Position numbers and translations under genes: made by a program | DNA from: Leptolyngbya sp. SIOISBB | GTDB lineage: Bacteria; Cyanobacteriota; Cyanobacteriia; Phormidesmidales; Phormidesmidaceae | DNA: 64,000 bases | Direction: 5' to 3' | Assembly (NCBI GenBank): GCA_010671905.1 | Contig: JAAHII010000001.1 | Span: forward strand, 4,278,001-4,342,000 | The notes under the pieces: generated by a model | What the model was told of the DNA's origin: nothing | Database searches by the model: none | Seen by the model: the letters and a program-made list of their open reading frames with translations, nothing else | In this document: positions 52,808 to 63,045 of the stretch, one piece after another | How the letters are laid out: every line of letters starts with the position of its first letter | Numbering within the stretch: the stretch's first letter is position 1

Positions 52808-55270
52808 ATGCAACCCGCGACTGATTCTGCAGGCTCGGCTGAGACTGCGCTTACCCAACTCATCAACCAGTCACCCGAATGGATGGCCTTATTTGACCGT
52901 GACCATCGCTACGCGCAAGTGAGTCCTGGCTTAGCGATCGCTCTGAATGCTAGCCAACTGGCTTGGCCGGGGCAAACCAATACCCACCTGGCTGAGCAAT
53001 CGCAGGCTGCTGGTCACAGCAAAGCCTGGTACAAATACTGGCAGCAGGTCGAAGATGCCCTCCTAACGGTGGAGCAACAGGCTCAGGCCGAGCGTCGGGT
53101 CCACGCTTTGCCTAACCATGACAATGATCTAAAGCTTTGCGAGACGACGTATACCCCGCTATTTGACACTGACGGCAACATTGAGGCGATCGTCAGCATC
53201 AGTCATCTCTCCGTCGTTCCTCAAACTCACCAGAAATCTGCACCCAAAAGTCTGACCGAGGCTCAATTGGCAGCCTATCCGGATGCGATTGTCGGTACCA
53301 CCATGCCGGGGCTCACCAGCGCCTCAATTGCCGATGTGCCAACACCAGCCAAGTCCTCACCCATCAACACATCAGACAAGACCGCTCCCGTACCTTCGGC
53401 AAACTGGGTAGAAGGTTCGCCGGTCAAGCCAACCGCAGAATTTTTACAAGTCATTCTGAACAACATTCCCCAATACATTTTTTGGAAAGATCTCAACTCA
53501 GTGTATTTAGGCTGCAACCAGCGTTGGGCAGACATGGCTGGGTTCAATCATCCCAGTGAAGTTGTGGGTATTACCGATACCGATCTACCTTGGTCTGCGG
53601 AGGAAGTTGATTGGTATCTGCAGTGCGATCGCCGCGTCATGGAAACCGACACCCCCATGCTGCGGATCAAACAGTCTCAGCTGCAGGCAGACGGCCAACT
53701 CCGGTGGCGAGAAACCAGTAAATTACCCCTGCATGATGAACATGGGAATGTGGTGGGGCTGCTTGGCACCATTGAAGATGTGACTGAATGCAAGATCGCT
53801 GAAGACTTACTGAAACAGTCAGAAAATACCTATCGCAAACTTGCCAAGCAAGAAGAACTGCTCAACCACATTTCTAACCAAATTCGTCAGTCCCTATCGT
53901 TAGAAGAAATTCAGCACCGCACGGTACAAGAGGTACGGCAATTATTCAACGTTGACCGCATGCTCATTTATCGCTTTAACGAAGATTGGCTAGGCCATAT
54001 TGTGACGGAATCAGTGGAGGCACCCTGGCGGGCGTTGCTCCACGAGGACACTCAAGATTCTTGCTTTCCTGAAGGGCATGCTGAAATGTATTTGCAGGGT
54101 CGTGTCCGCACCATTGCTAATATCGCAACTGCTGACCTTGACGAATGCCATCGAGACTTCTTAAAAGACATGCAGGTGCAAGCCAACGCGAGCGTGCCCA
54201 TCATCGTCCAAGATCAGCTTTGGGGGCTACTGGTTGCTCATCAGTGTGCTGGACCACGCGACTGGTCAGAGGCCGAAGTTGACTTATTCAAAGCCCTGGC
54301 TGCCCAAGTAGGTATTGCGATTCAGCAAGCAGAGCTTTACGCCCAAGCTCAAGAAAGTGCAGACCTCGCCCGACAGAAAGCGGTAGAGCTAGAAACCACG
54401 TTGCAAACGCTCCAGCAAACCCAAACGCAACTCGTACAAACAGAAAAGATGTCAGGGCTAGGGCAAATGGTCGCTGGCATTGCCCACGAAATCAATAATC
54501 CCGTCAATTTCATCTACGGCAATATCCCCCACATCAAAGAACATGTCGGCGATCTCAAACAACTGTTGAGTCTCTATGGCGAGCATTACCCGAGTCCGAC
54601 GGATGAAGTGAGTGATTTTATTGCAGAAATCGATCTCGACTACCTATTAGAAGACCTCGACAAAATTCTGCACTCGTTTCAATTAGGGAGCCAACGCATT
54701 CAGCAAATTGTCACATCATTGCGGACCTTTTCGCGACTTGATGAAGCGGAGAAAAAGGCGGTTGACTTGCATGAAGGCATTGATAGTACGCTGTTGATTT
54801 TGCACCATCGATTTAAGGCTAAGCCGGATCGCTCGGCCATTCAACTCGTTAAGGACTATGGTGATTTGCCCTTGGTAGAGTGCTATCCCAGTCAACTCAA
54901 TCAAGTCTTTATGAATTTATTGGGCAATGGTGTTGATGCCCTAGATCAAGAGATCGCCACTAGCCAGCGAGCGGACAAATCGGAGCCACCGACGATCACA
55001 GTCAGAACCAGACAGGTGGGCGACGAGATCTTGATTCAAATCCGCGACAATGGTCCGGGCATTCCTGAAGCACATCGCACCAAGATGTTTAATCCTTTCT
55101 TTACGACTAAACCCATTGGTAAAGGAACCGGACTAGGCCTCTCGATCAGCCATCAAATTATTACAGAACGACATGGTGGCAGATTGATGGCCACATCTGG
55201 AGTTGGTCAGGGTTCAGAGTTTCAGATTTATATCCCCCGTCAGACGAGTTCGGCCAAAGCCTATGGATAA
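52808..55270 (+). CDS. PAS-PAS-GAF(DXCF cyanobacteriochrome)-histidine kinase
   Basis: 820 residues, soluble. PAS-like region about 14-110, PAS about 213-335, GAF about 355-515. The GAF holds DSCF (Cys419) and DECH (Cys447, His448), 28 residues apart as in DXCF-type cyanobacteriochromes, which bind bilin through the second Cys and use the first for blue-side tuning. Then a coiled coil, HisKA with phospho-acceptor His560 in GIAHEINNP, and HATPase_c (NLLGNGVDALD, DNGPGIP, KGTGLGLSISHQI). Predicted light-regulated kinase; no response regulator is adjacent. Confidence 0.88.
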   Translation: MQPATDSAGSAETALTQLINQSPEWMALFDRDHRYAQVSPGLAIALNASQLAWPGQTNTHLAEQSQAAGHSKAWYKYWQQVEDALLTVEQQAQAERRVHALPNHDNDLKLCETTYTPLFDTDGNIEAIVSISHLSVVPQTHQKSAPKSLTEAQLAAYPDAIVGTTMPGLTSASIADVPTPAKSSPINTSDKTAPVPSANWVEGSPVKPTAEFLQVILNNIPQYIFWKDLNSVYLGCNQRWADMAGFNHPSEVVGITDTDLPWSAEEVDWYLQCDRRVMETDTPMLRIKQSQLQADGQLRWRETSKLPLHDEHGNVVGLLGTIEDVTECKIAEDLLKQSENTYRKLAKQEELLNHISNQIRQSLSLEEIQHRTVQEVRQLFNVDRMLIYRFNEDWLGHIVTESVEAPWRALLHEDTQDSCFPEGHAEMYLQGRVRTIANIATADLDECHRDFLKDMQVQANASVPIIVQDQLWGLLVAHQCAGPRDWSEAEVDLFKALAAQVGIAIQQAELYAQAQESADLARQKAVELETTLQTLQQTQTQLVQTEKMSGLGQMVAGIAHEINNPVNFIYGNIPHIKEHVGDLKQLLSLYGEHYPSPTDEVSDFIAEIDLDYLLEDLDKILHSFQLGSQRIQQIVTSLRTFSRLDEAEKKAVDLHEGIDSTLLILHHRFKAKPDRSAIQLVKDYGDLPLVECYPSQLNQVFMNLLGNGVDALDQEIATSQRADKSEPPTITVRTRQVGDEILIQIRDNGPGIPEAHRTKMFNPFFTTKPIGKGTGLGLSISHQIITERHGGRLMATSGVGQGSEFQIYIPRQTSSAKAYG

Positions 55271-55404
55271 GCCGGCCGCCATGCCTTGGAGGATAAGCAC
55301 CCAGTAGAACCCAGGAAGTGGATAGTCAGAAGACTAACTTTTTGATTTTTGCAAACTGACAACTAACAGTGGTTAGCGGTCCTCAGGGGTGCTCCGGCTG
55401 ACTA

Positions 55405-56118
55405 TTACGACTCAGAATGACGCGCCACAGCTTGCAAGCGCTGATAAAACTCCGAAGGTTCCGGTGCTGGGGTGAATTGTTGGATGGGTTCTGGTTCCCT
55501 AAATAGGGATGCCGCATAATCAGGATCAGCGCCAGCCTTATCTACTAAAGATGTGAGGTCAGGATTACCAGGAGTCGAAGTCTCAGTCACGGAGGTCAAC
55601 AGTTCTGGTGGTTGGGGCTCTGCCTCGGTTGTTGACGGGAGAGGCTCTGTGCTCGTCGTGGAGGCGATCGCCTCAAGCGAGGACGGCTCACTATGAACCA
55701 TATCCGCTGAGTTCAGGACAGCTTCACTCTGACTGGGAAGTGAATTCGCGTTCTGTCCGCCATCTACCTGGGGCGACATTAAGTCATAGGGAGCGAGCGC
55801 CGTCATCGCGGCATATTGACTGATAGTCGGGTCGATCGGACTAAACACCGCCCGCTCAAACTCACTATTGAAATGACGTACCGGATGACTACGTCGCTTC
55901 CATCCCTGCAAAATTTGCTCTACAGAAAAAGCTTTATAGCGACCCAAATATAGCGCCTCTAAGACCGCCGCTCGGATCCAACTTGGTTCCGCTTGTAGAC
56001 GTTCATGCCAAAGCGCGACGAGTTCGCTGGCATTAAATCGCCCCAAGTCAAAGCTGTACTCTTGCATCAAGAGTTGGGCATGTTCAAAGTCGCGTTCTGG
56101 ACCAGTTGACGAAATCAT
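55405..56118 (-). CDS. Conserved cyanobacterial hypothetical protein
   Basis: 237 residues. An N-terminal helical domain (about 1-95; FNASELVALWHERLQAEPSW, AVLEALYLGRYKAFSVEQIL) is followed by a long low-complexity tail rich in Ser, Pro, Thr and Glu. The folded part looks conserved in cyanobacteria; its function is unknown. No signal peptide or TM segment. Confidence 0.75.
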   Translation of the reverse strand: MISSTGPERDFEHAQLLMQEYSFDLGRFNASELVALWHERLQAEPSWIRAAVLEALYLGRYKAFSVEQILQGWKRRSHPVRHFNSEFERAVFSPIDPTISQYAAMTALAPYDLMSPQVDGGQNANSLPSQSEAVLNSADMVHSEPSSLEAIASTTSTEPLPSTTEAEPQPPELLTSVTETSTPGNPDLTSLVDKAGADPDYAASLFREPEPIQQFTPAPEPSEFYQRLQAVARHSES

Positions 56119-56369
56119 GGCAATCGCACAGTCAGTGAAGAAGGGTCAAATGTCGGACTCCCTAATCGGAAAATCTCACGCGGTTCACCCCATCGTGAAC
56201 TTGATCTTGCTCCAGAAGGCTACAATGTCCCGCAGTAAATCAGTTCAGTATTGATCTCTGGGTGGATCTTAGCGAACCTCAGAGGTTTCGCACACAGTTT
56301 TATGGAAACCCCCGAGCGCTAGTCGGTTGGCCAACGCGATAAAGTAAACAGTCGCGGAGGTTAGCAGCG

Positions 56370-57008
56370 GTGATGGATCGAGCAACATGGTTAACCATAC
56401 TCCAGCAGCACCAGGCGATCGCCGTGATTCGAGCGCCAGACTTTAGGGTGGGTTTACAAATGGCTCAGGCCGCCGTGAGTGGAGGCTTTCGGCTAATTGA
56501 AATTACCTGGACGAGCGATCGCCCAGCGGCCTTGGTCAACCAACTTCGAGCAAGCTTGGCTGCCGATTGCTGGGTGGGTGTGGGCACCGTTTTGACGGTA
56601 GCGGCGATGAAGGACGCGATCGCTGCCGGTGCCCAGTTTTGCTTTATGCCCCATACGGATCCGGTGATGATGGCCATGGCCCAGTCTTTTACGGTTCCTG
56701 TAATCCCTGGAGCACTCACACCGACGGAAATCATGACGGCTTGGCAATTGGGCGCTGATGGCGTCAAAGTATTTCCCTGTCAGGCGTTGGGTGGCGCGAC
56801 TTATATTCGTCATCTGCAGGGACCCCTCAGTCATATTCCGCTGATTCCGACTGGGGGAATTACCGTCGAAACGGGCCGCGATTATCTGCAACAAGGAGCA
56901 ATCGCCATTGGCATTGCCAGCAACTTGTTTCCCAAACAGATGATCGAAAATCATGATTGGGTCGGTATTCGGATGCGATCGCACAACTTTCTCCAAAGTT
57001 TGAGATAG
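56370..57008 (+). CDS. eda: KDPG/KHG aldolase
   Basis: 212 residues. Class I aldolase cleaving 2-keto-3-deoxy-6-phosphogluconate to pyruvate and GAP (Entner-Doudoroff). Catalytic Glu in RLIEITWTS, GVGTVLT, and Schiff-base Lys in ADGVKVFPCQALGG; phosphate-binding PTGGIT. Length is normal. The start is ATG 56370, or the adjacent ATG 56373. No edd neighbour, as is usual in cyanobacteria. Confidence 0.93.
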   Translation: MMDRATWLTILQQHQAIAVIRAPDFRVGLQMAQAAVSGGFRLIEITWTSDRPAALVNQLRASLAADCWVGVGTVLTVAAMKDAIAAGAQFCFMPHTDPVMMAMAQSFTVPVIPGALTPTEIMTAWQLGADGVKVFPCQALGGATYIRHLQGPLSHIPLIPTGGITVETGRDYLQQGAIAIGIASNLFPKQMIENHDWVGIRMRSHNFLQSLR

Positions 57009-57204
57009 CGATTGCTCAATCAGCCATGAGTTAGTCAGCTATCCGGCCCTTGAAACTGAGTCTGTACATTGCTTACAGATGTGGTAAAAGATCTGGCATG
57101 AGGTGGTATCGACGGGTCAGTTAATCGGTCACTCAGCACTCACCAAGCCATGCCGCAAGTGTGCTAGGTTTTGGCCCATAGTTTTGATCGATCTGAACGC
57201 CGTG

Positions 57205-57834
57205 ATGTATTTTTCTGCATGGATGACCGTTGTCGCGGTCAGTTTAGTGGCGGTTGTCACACCCGGACCCGATTTTGCGCTCACTTTGCGCAACAGCTTA
57301 GCCTACTCGCGGCGGGCAGGACTCTACACCGCCATTGGCGTCGGGGCTGGTAACCTGGTTCACGCGACTTATTCGCTGATTGGCATCGGCACGATCATTG
57401 CGCAATCTATTCTGTTATTCAATTTATTGAAATGGCTCGGGGCAGCTTATCTGATTTATCTGGGGCTGAAATCTTTGCGGGCACAAAAGCAGAGTGTCAC
57501 GGTGGCAACTGGCAGGCAATCACACGATCTCAAGCGATGGACGGCCTTTCGGATTGGGGTACTGGGCAATTTGTTGAACCCTAAAGTCACGCTGTTTTTT
57601 CTCGCATTGTTTACCCAGATTGTTCAACCAGCGACTCCGATTTTGATGCAGGTGCTGTATGGTCTGACCGTAGCTGTAGTAGCGCTGCTGTGGTTTGCCA
57701 TTGTCGCGGTGTTGATTTCACAAAACGCCCTCAAGCGTCATGTGCTCTCTTTTGCCCATTGGCTAGAACGGTTGACGGGCGCTGCCCTGATCATTCTGGG
57801 GTGTCGTTTAGCGATCGCTGAAGCCAATGATTAA
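57205..57834 (+). CDS. LysE-family exporter
   Basis: 209 residues from ATG 57205; the upstream in-frame extension from 57103 is not conserved. Six hydrophobic helices. Family motif VVTPGPDFALTLRNSL at about 13-28, and GVGAGNLVHATYSLIG. RhtB/LysE proteins export amino acids or small metabolites; the substrate is unknown. Monocistronic. Confidence 0.9.
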   Translation: MYFSAWMTVVAVSLVAVVTPGPDFALTLRNSLAYSRRAGLYTAIGVGAGNLVHATYSLIGIGTIIAQSILLFNLLKWLGAAYLIYLGLKSLRAQKQSVTVATGRQSHDLKRWTAFRIGVLGNLLNPKVTLFFLALFTQIVQPATPILMQVLYGLTVAVVALLWFAIVAVLISQNALKRHVLSFAHWLERLTGAALIILGCRLAIAEAND

Positions 57835-57917
57835 TCTATTGGAGAAACACCGTGGCGATCAGCAACGGTCATTGATATCAGATCATTCAAGGCCACCACT
57901 GGGAACTAACGCGGCAG

Positions 57918-58550
57918 TTAGGTGGCTTGACTGAGCCAGGCGATCGCTTCCCGTATCCAGTCTTCAGCATTGTCATTTTTGGCCAAGGTGCTACTGCGCC
58001 CAACTGCTTGCAGTGCTTTCATAATTTCACTGTTGGTATAGCCCAGGGCTAGCAGCGTCATTTCCACTTCTTCTTGCACGGTGGCCATTGGCCCACTGCC
58101 CGGCGTGATCGTCAGCCCCGACTGCTGACGCCATTCCGCTAGCTTAGTCTTGAGTTCCAAAATCAATCGCTCAGCGGTTTTATTACCCACCCCTTTGGTG
58201 CGAGAAATCAGGCGTGTATTACCGGACACAACTGCTTGAATCAGTTCTTGAAAGCCCAGAGTATCCAATAAGGCCATCGCCATCTGGGGACCAATGCCAC
58301 TGACACTCACCAGTTGCCGAAACACGTCCCGCTCTGACCGACTCGCGAACCCAAAAATCACCGGTAGTTCCTCGCGAATTTGGAGATGGCAAAATACCTG
58401 CAGGGCTTCCCCTAGGGGCGGCAGCTCGGCTAAAAAGCGACTCGTCACTTGTAAGTCATAACCAACTTGATGGACGTCAACCGTGATGATGACGCGATGT
58501 CCCCCTGGTTTTTGAATGTCGACGAGGCTGCCCTTTAAATAACTCAGCAT
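57918..58550 (-). CDS. ruvA: Holliday junction DNA helicase subunit RuvA
   Basis: 210 residues. OB-fold N-terminus MLSYLKGSLVDI, two HhH motifs (VSGIGPQMAMALLDTLG and RTKGVGNKTAERLILELK), and a C-terminal RuvB-interacting three-helix domain (ALGYTNSEIMKALQ). Forms the tetramer that binds four-way junctions. ruvB is not in the window. Confidence 0.96.
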   Translation of the reverse strand: MLSYLKGSLVDIQKPGGHRVIITVDVHQVGYDLQVTSRFLAELPPLGEALQVFCHLQIREELPVIFGFASRSERDVFRQLVSVSGIGPQMAMALLDTLGFQELIQAVVSGNTRLISRTKGVGNKTAERLILELKTKLAEWRQQSGLTITPGSGPMATVQEEVEMTLLALGYTNSEIMKALQAVGRSSTLAKNDNAEDWIREAIAWLSQAT

Positions 58551-58679
58551 GTGCTCTCTTACGTTTTCTGATCGTGAGAGTCTCTCAGCCTGAGACTGTC
58601 ACCCAGCCCTTCGATTCAGAACGGTTTGACCGATCTGACCAACTGTAATTCGGGCTATCCCACCTCATGTTTTAAAGGC

Positions 58680-59459
58680 TTATGACTGGGGTGGATTACG
58701 ACGCACTCGCCCTTGGCGAGTAGCCTCTGATTGGGATGGCAAAGCGTTACTCTGGGTCTTTTGTCCCACCGCATCTTGAGAGCGCACGGTCGTCTCAACT
58801 GCCCCACTATTCACCGGTAGGGTTGAGCGCCCGTTGCGGACAACTCGCATCATGTCTGAGAGTTTTTGCTCAAGAGTTTGCAAGACCTCGGCGGCATAAG
58901 CATCTGCATCTTGACGGAGCGCCCTGCATTCATCCTCAGTGCGCTGGCGATTTTCATCCCAATATTGTTCCGCTGCTGACTGCCATTGTTCAATCTCGGA
59001 ACGCGTTTGCGATCGCAAGGTATCGCAGTCTTGCTCTAAATTTTGCTTGATTTGCCGAGCTTCACTTTCAGCTTGCTGCACAATCCCTAAGTCATCAACC
59101 CGGCGGGCCGCTTCTTGCTCAGCTGCATCCATCATGTCTTGGGCATATTGATGAGCGTCGCTGATAATGCGATCGCGCTGCTGCAAAATCTGCATCGCCT
59201 CTTGAAAAACCGTCGGTAAATTGAGGCGAATGCGATCGAGCTGCTCCAATAGCTGATCTTCATCAACCAGGGTACGACCCGAAAAAGGCACCCTAGGGCT
59301 TTCTAAAATGAGTTCTTCCAGTACATTTAGCGACTGTTGAATATCTAATCGCTTGACTGTTTCATTGTGAGTAACGGCGGGCTCATTGGCAGCCACTGCA
59401 CGTTCTACAGTGTTATTAGAACCATTATTGTTTGTAGAATTTAAGTCTTGGCGTAGCAT
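58680..59459 (-). CDS. DivIVA-like coiled-coil protein
   Basis: 259 residues. Disordered N-terminus, then a DivIVA-like segment from about 40 ([20 protein letters not shown]) and a long coiled coil (about 75-205) rich in Glu, Gln and Arg, ending in a disordered basic tail. Cyanobacterial relatives (Cdv3-like) act in cell division and morphology; assignment is by architecture. Its ATG lies 19 nt inside the 3' end of coaD, so the two are translationally coupled. Confidence 0.75.
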   Translation of the reverse strand: MLRQDLNSTNNNGSNNTVERAVAANEPAVTHNETVKRLDIQQSLNVLEELILESPRVPFSGRTLVDEDQLLEQLDRIRLNLPTVFQEAMQILQQRDRIISDAHQYAQDMMDAAEQEAARRVDDLGIVQQAESEARQIKQNLEQDCDTLRSQTRSEIEQWQSAAEQYWDENRQRTEDECRALRQDADAYAAEVLQTLEQKLSDMMRVVRNGRSTLPVNSGAVETTVRSQDAVGQKTQSNALPSQSEATRQGRVRRNPPQS

Positions 59460-59920
59460 CGGTATATGTCCCGGGCGACGTGTTGAGGCACCAGATGATC
59501 GATTGAACCGCCATATTGGGCAATTTCTTTTACCAGACTACTGCTTAAAAAGCCGTACTCGGTTGAAGTTGCCAAAAATACGGTTTCCAAATCGTCTGCT
59601 AAGGTTTTGTTAGTATGAGCCATCTGTAACTCCTTTTCAAAGTCAGATAGCACCCGCAATCCCCTCAACAACACTTGGGCCTGCTTCATTCTGGCATAGG
59701 TTACCGTGAGACCATCAAAACTGTCGATCTCAACGTTAAATAACGGGCTCACCGCCGCTTGAATTTGCTCAATACGCTTGTCAGCAGAAAACAGGGGTCG
59801 CTTATTCGGATTGGCGGCTACGACAACAATCACTTTCTCGAATAGCAGGCTGCCCCGTTTAATAATGTCAAGATGTCCAAGGGTGATGGGGTCAAAACTT
59901 CCTGGATAAATGGCAATCAC
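59441..59920 (-). CDS. coaD: Phosphopantetheine adenylyltransferase
   Basis: 159 residues from GTG 59920, behind AGAGG. Adenylylates 4'-phosphopantetheine in CoA synthesis. [16 protein letters not shown] carries the nucleotidyltransferase T/HxGH signature; [16 protein letters not shown] and the [13 protein letters not shown] motif follow. The ATG seven codons upstream (59941) is also possible. It precedes the DivIVA-like gene. Confidence 0.95.
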   Translation of the reverse strand: MIAIYPGSFDPITLGHLDIIKRGSLLFEKVIVVVAANPNKRPLFSADKRIEQIQAAVSPLFNVEIDSFDGLTVTYARMKQAQVLLRGLRVLSDFEKELQMAHTNKTLADDLETVFLATSTEYGFLSSSLVKEIAQYGGSIDHLVPQHVARDIYRCYAKT

Positions 59921-60151
59921 ACAATCGCCTCTCAATGACACTCAGATGGTTGCTATTCACAGCTATCACAGCATAGCCCTGTTTTCACAAAAAGTAATTC
60001 TGGCCGCCTAGACACGTTGTCGCCAGCATCAATCACCTGGGTTCACCCGTGCTGCATTGCCAGACGGGTGAACCCAGAACATTTGCTCACTCAAGTCTCC
60101 CGCTTACCCAAAATGTATCGGACAGAACGTATTTGAAAGGTAGGGGAGGTG

Positions 60152-61060
60152 TCACTCGCAGCCTTTGGCGGCAAACCAAACTAGCGATCCTTCATCGCTA
60201 TTACGCCACCGCATCCAACCTTCTTGGGTAATCGCCCCAGGCAAAAACGTACAGCCATCAGTCGGTTGGGTGACTTCTACAAGCATCCAGTCACCTTCAA
60301 AGATGAGTGGCTGAATGAAACTATTCGGCCCCACCAAACCCAAAATCCCTTCAGCGGCCTCACCGGGTACTGCATACAGAGACTGAGAAAGCCCATGGGG
60401 GCGGAATTCCACCTGCCCAACATCAACAAAGCGATTTTCCCAAGACTCAATAGCCAAATCCACCGCGCCAAGATTTAGGTGTCCGACATGCGCCCAAGCT
60501 GTGCCAGCCGGGGTGTACTGAAATTGAAACCAGCCGTCTTCCAGGATTTGCGTCACGGGAAATGTCAGCAGATCAAAGTCAGTCTGCAGCATCAAAAAGG
60601 TGGCATCTTGACCGAGTGCAATCGGCGATTGTCCATTGGGGACTAGCCAACCGTTGATAATCCATCCCCAATGGGGGCCATTCGGTTCGATGTAGATGGG
60701 GATGGCCGCTGACTGTAGCCATCCGGCGCCTAACAGTGAACGACTGTCCTCGTCAGAAGCGACCAAAAAAGATAAGTCCTGAGGCCGCAAATGCCCGACC
60801 CCGATATCGTTAACCTCCTCGGGGACAAGGCCCACAATGCCTGCCGTCGAGGGGACTCGTGAACTGGGCACGGGGTTTGGCTGGGGGGGCACGGGGGGAG
60901 GCGTCAGGGTTTGGGCGAGCCCCTCGGCGACGGAAATCGTGTCGAATGTAGCGCTATTAGCTAATTTTTCTGAGGACCAAGCAACGGCAGAGATGAGCCC
61001 GCCGCTTGACCACAAACCCAATGCTATTAGAACGCTAATATGTGTAATTTTCTTCTTCAT
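60152..61060 (-). CDS. Secreted hypothetical protein
   Basis: 302 residues from ATG 61060. A hydrophobic signal/anchor (about 6-28) is followed by a Pro-rich linker (TPPPVPPQPNPVPSS) and a beta-rich globular domain with many Gly/Trp and two Cys (CTFLPG near the end, AAKGCE at the C-terminus). No family recognised; the SH3-like beta content is only an impression. Confidence 0.65.
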   Translation of the reverse strand: MKKKITHISVLIALGLWSSGGLISAVAWSSEKLANSATFDTISVAEGLAQTLTPPPVPPQPNPVPSSRVPSTAGIVGLVPEEVNDIGVGHLRPQDLSFLVASDEDSRSLLGAGWLQSAAIPIYIEPNGPHWGWIINGWLVPNGQSPIALGQDATFLMLQTDFDLLTFPVTQILEDGWFQFQYTPAGTAWAHVGHLNLGAVDLAIESWENRFVDVGQVEFRPHGLSQSLYAVPGEAAEGILGLVGPNSFIQPLIFEGDWMLVEVTQPTDGCTFLPGAITQEGWMRWRNSDEGSLVWFAAKGCE

Positions 61061-61688
61061 CACAGCCGCGATCGCAATCATCAGCCAACAAGCTAAGCTG
61101 CTTCTTCAGAGTCTGAATGGCACCTTTTCAGTCTTCGCTGCTCGCGTGAGACCTCGCTTCACTCTAGGCTAGAACAGTGTTCCCAAGAAACATGACGGAG
61201 GACACCCTGAAAACGTTGCCGTTTTATCTTTTACCCACCATGGAGCTCAGTATCCGGTCAACTCTCAGTAAAAGAACGCTCCTGACACCGTAGTCGAGGT
61301 ACGCAACACCTCATCAATTCTCCCCCTGTAGTCGGGTTGAGCAGACCTTCTGTTATAAAACGCCATCGCTAAGGTGGTGATGTTGCGCTTCATAAAGTCA
61401 TCGCGACCTCACGAGTGATCAAATCTAGGCAGCCACCCAGTGTAATCACCCAGGCTTGACAGTATTTTTTGGGAGATATTGAAAGTAGGTTGTGAGGATC
61501 TAGCGATCATTAAGTTCTATCCAATTCTTATTCACGAATTGACAATTTTTAGCAGATATAATTCTCGATTCAGATATATCTGGTAAAGGCATAGTTCTCC
61601 GTTATAGACCTTATAAGTCGCTATTCAATCGCGGTTGTACTGAGTTGAGGTATAGCTGCAGTTCCTGCTCTTTACAAGAAGTGCTCAC
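61061..61688. other. 628-bp intergenic region, no gene recognised
   Basis: AT-rich in its second half (61440-61690), which probably holds the promoter of the small secreted protein. No RNA gene, repeat family member or credible ORF. Confidence 0.45.
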
Positions 61689-62048
61689 ATGCGTACATTT
61701 CCCTTTATTCAAATTTTAATTCCGGCTACATTGCTAACTACTGTAGCTTGGGCATCACCGGCTCATGCCGATAGTCGGGTGTCTGAGGTAAACGCGACTA
61801 GCAGTTTGTTACCCCTTGAGAGCCGTAGTTTGGAAGCCCAAACTGATGATGGTTTGTTCAAATTAGTCAGCAGCGAAATCAATAACTTTGATGAAGGTAG
61901 CTCAGAACAGACTGATATTGCAGATCTTCTAGGGGCAGGATTTGTAGACAGTTTTATCGATGAAGATGGCGATATTAATTTGCCGCTAGGCGTAACCATT
62001 TTTGAGGCGATGGGTACGACTTCTATCGGTTTTGGTAGCGACTTCTGA
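61689..62048 (+). CDS. Small exported protein of unknown function
   Basis: 119 residues. Clear signal peptide MRTFPFIQILIPATLLTTVA with AHA-D cleavage near 27. The mature part is acidic, Ser/Asp-rich, ending with TTSIGFGSDF. No family. It reads away from the secreted protein at 60152-61060. Confidence 0.6.
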   Translation: MRTFPFIQILIPATLLTTVAWASPAHADSRVSEVNATSSLLPLESRSLEAQTDDGLFKLVSSEINNFDEGSSEQTDIADLLGAGFVDSFIDEDGDINLPLGVTIFEAMGTTSIGFGSDF

Positions 62049-62227
62049 TCATTAGTGAGAGGCTTACCAAAACTAGTTAGTGAGTCTGGTCAGTGAGGCT
62101 GATGAGTGCTGGTTGTTCTGGATCGTAAAAGTCGTGATCCAGAGCGAGTCAGGGTTTATCCAGCCGACTGCTGAGGTATGTGTCGCGATTGCTAACAGTG
62201 ATGTACTGGAGGCGTATAGTGGGGGCA

Positions 62228-62306
62228 ATCAAGCTTCGGCTTGACGATCTTTCTTTCTACAGCTGCATGGCTCACGAACGCTGCTCAATATTGCTCGTTC
62301 GTGAGC
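62228..62306 (+). terminator. UUCG hairpin and long inverted repeat upstream of the phosphoribosyltransferase
   Basis: CAAGC-TTCG-GCTTG (about 62230-62243) followed by a T-rich stretch could terminate transcription from the left. A second stem, GCTCACGAACG (62270-62280) with CGTTCGTGAGC (62296-62306), lies 25 bp before the next start and would be part of its leader. Confidence 0.45.
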
Positions 62307-62330
62307 TTGGTCAGGTCACTATACATCCCC

Positions 62331-62987
62331 ATGGATTTACCCAAACTCCACGATCGCTATCAGGCCGGTCAGCTTTTGGCTGACCGTTTGGGGGCTCAAG
62401 CATTTTCGCCGCAGGGCTGGGTGATTGCTTTGCCTCGGGGCGGTGTCCCGGTTGGTTACGCGATTGCGCAGCGCTTACATTGGCCGCTAGATGTCTGGTT
62501 GGTGCGCAAATTGGGAGTGCCCGATCAGCCAGAACTGGCGATGGGCGCGATCGCCGCCCCCAACATCCAAATGCTCAATTCAACCTTGATTCAGAATTTG
62601 GGAATTACAGACAGACAGATTAAAGCCACTGCCCGAGCTGAGTTGCGCGAATTACAGCGTCGTGACCGGTGTTATCGAGGTGGGAGACCGTTACCGGATA
62701 TTCAAGGCCAGCCAGTCATTGTGGTGGATGATGGGGTTGCCACAGGGGCAACCTTGCAAGCCGCGATCGCCGCCCTCAGCACCTTTCATCCCCTGAGTCT
62801 GATGGCAGCGGTACCAGTAGCGGCTCCAGTCAGCTGGCAAATCATCAGCGCCCAAGTGGATACGAGTCTGTGTCTGATAGAACCGACGGCGATGGAATCG
62901 ATCAGCCAATGGTACGACCACTTCGACGCCGTGGCCGACGCCACTGTCATTCAGCTGCTACGAGCCTGCCGCCTCCATGAATCATGA
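62331..62987 (+). CDS. Phosphoribosyltransferase-domain protein
   Basis: 218 residues from ATG 62331. PRTase fold: WVIALPRGGVPVGYAIAQRL, a hood segment VRKLGVPDQPELAMGAIA, and the PRPP-binding motif VIVVDDGVATGATL. Resembles the stand-alone family fused elsewhere to dienelactone-hydrolase-like domains; acceptor base unknown. The longer ORF start at 62241 falls within the leader hairpin. Confidence 0.88.
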   Translation: MDLPKLHDRYQAGQLLADRLGAQAFSPQGWVIALPRGGVPVGYAIAQRLHWPLDVWLVRKLGVPDQPELAMGAIAAPNIQMLNSTLIQNLGITDRQIKATARAELRELQRRDRCYRGGRPLPDIQGQPVIVVDDGVATGATLQAAIAALSTFHPLSLMAAVPVAAPVSWQIISAQVDTSLCLIEPTAMESISQWYDHFDAVADATVIQLLRACRLHES

Positions 62988-63045
62988 AGGTTCATCATGG
63001 CTTAGCTATCCGCATCACGTTAAAAGCACCTGATTTGATATCAAG

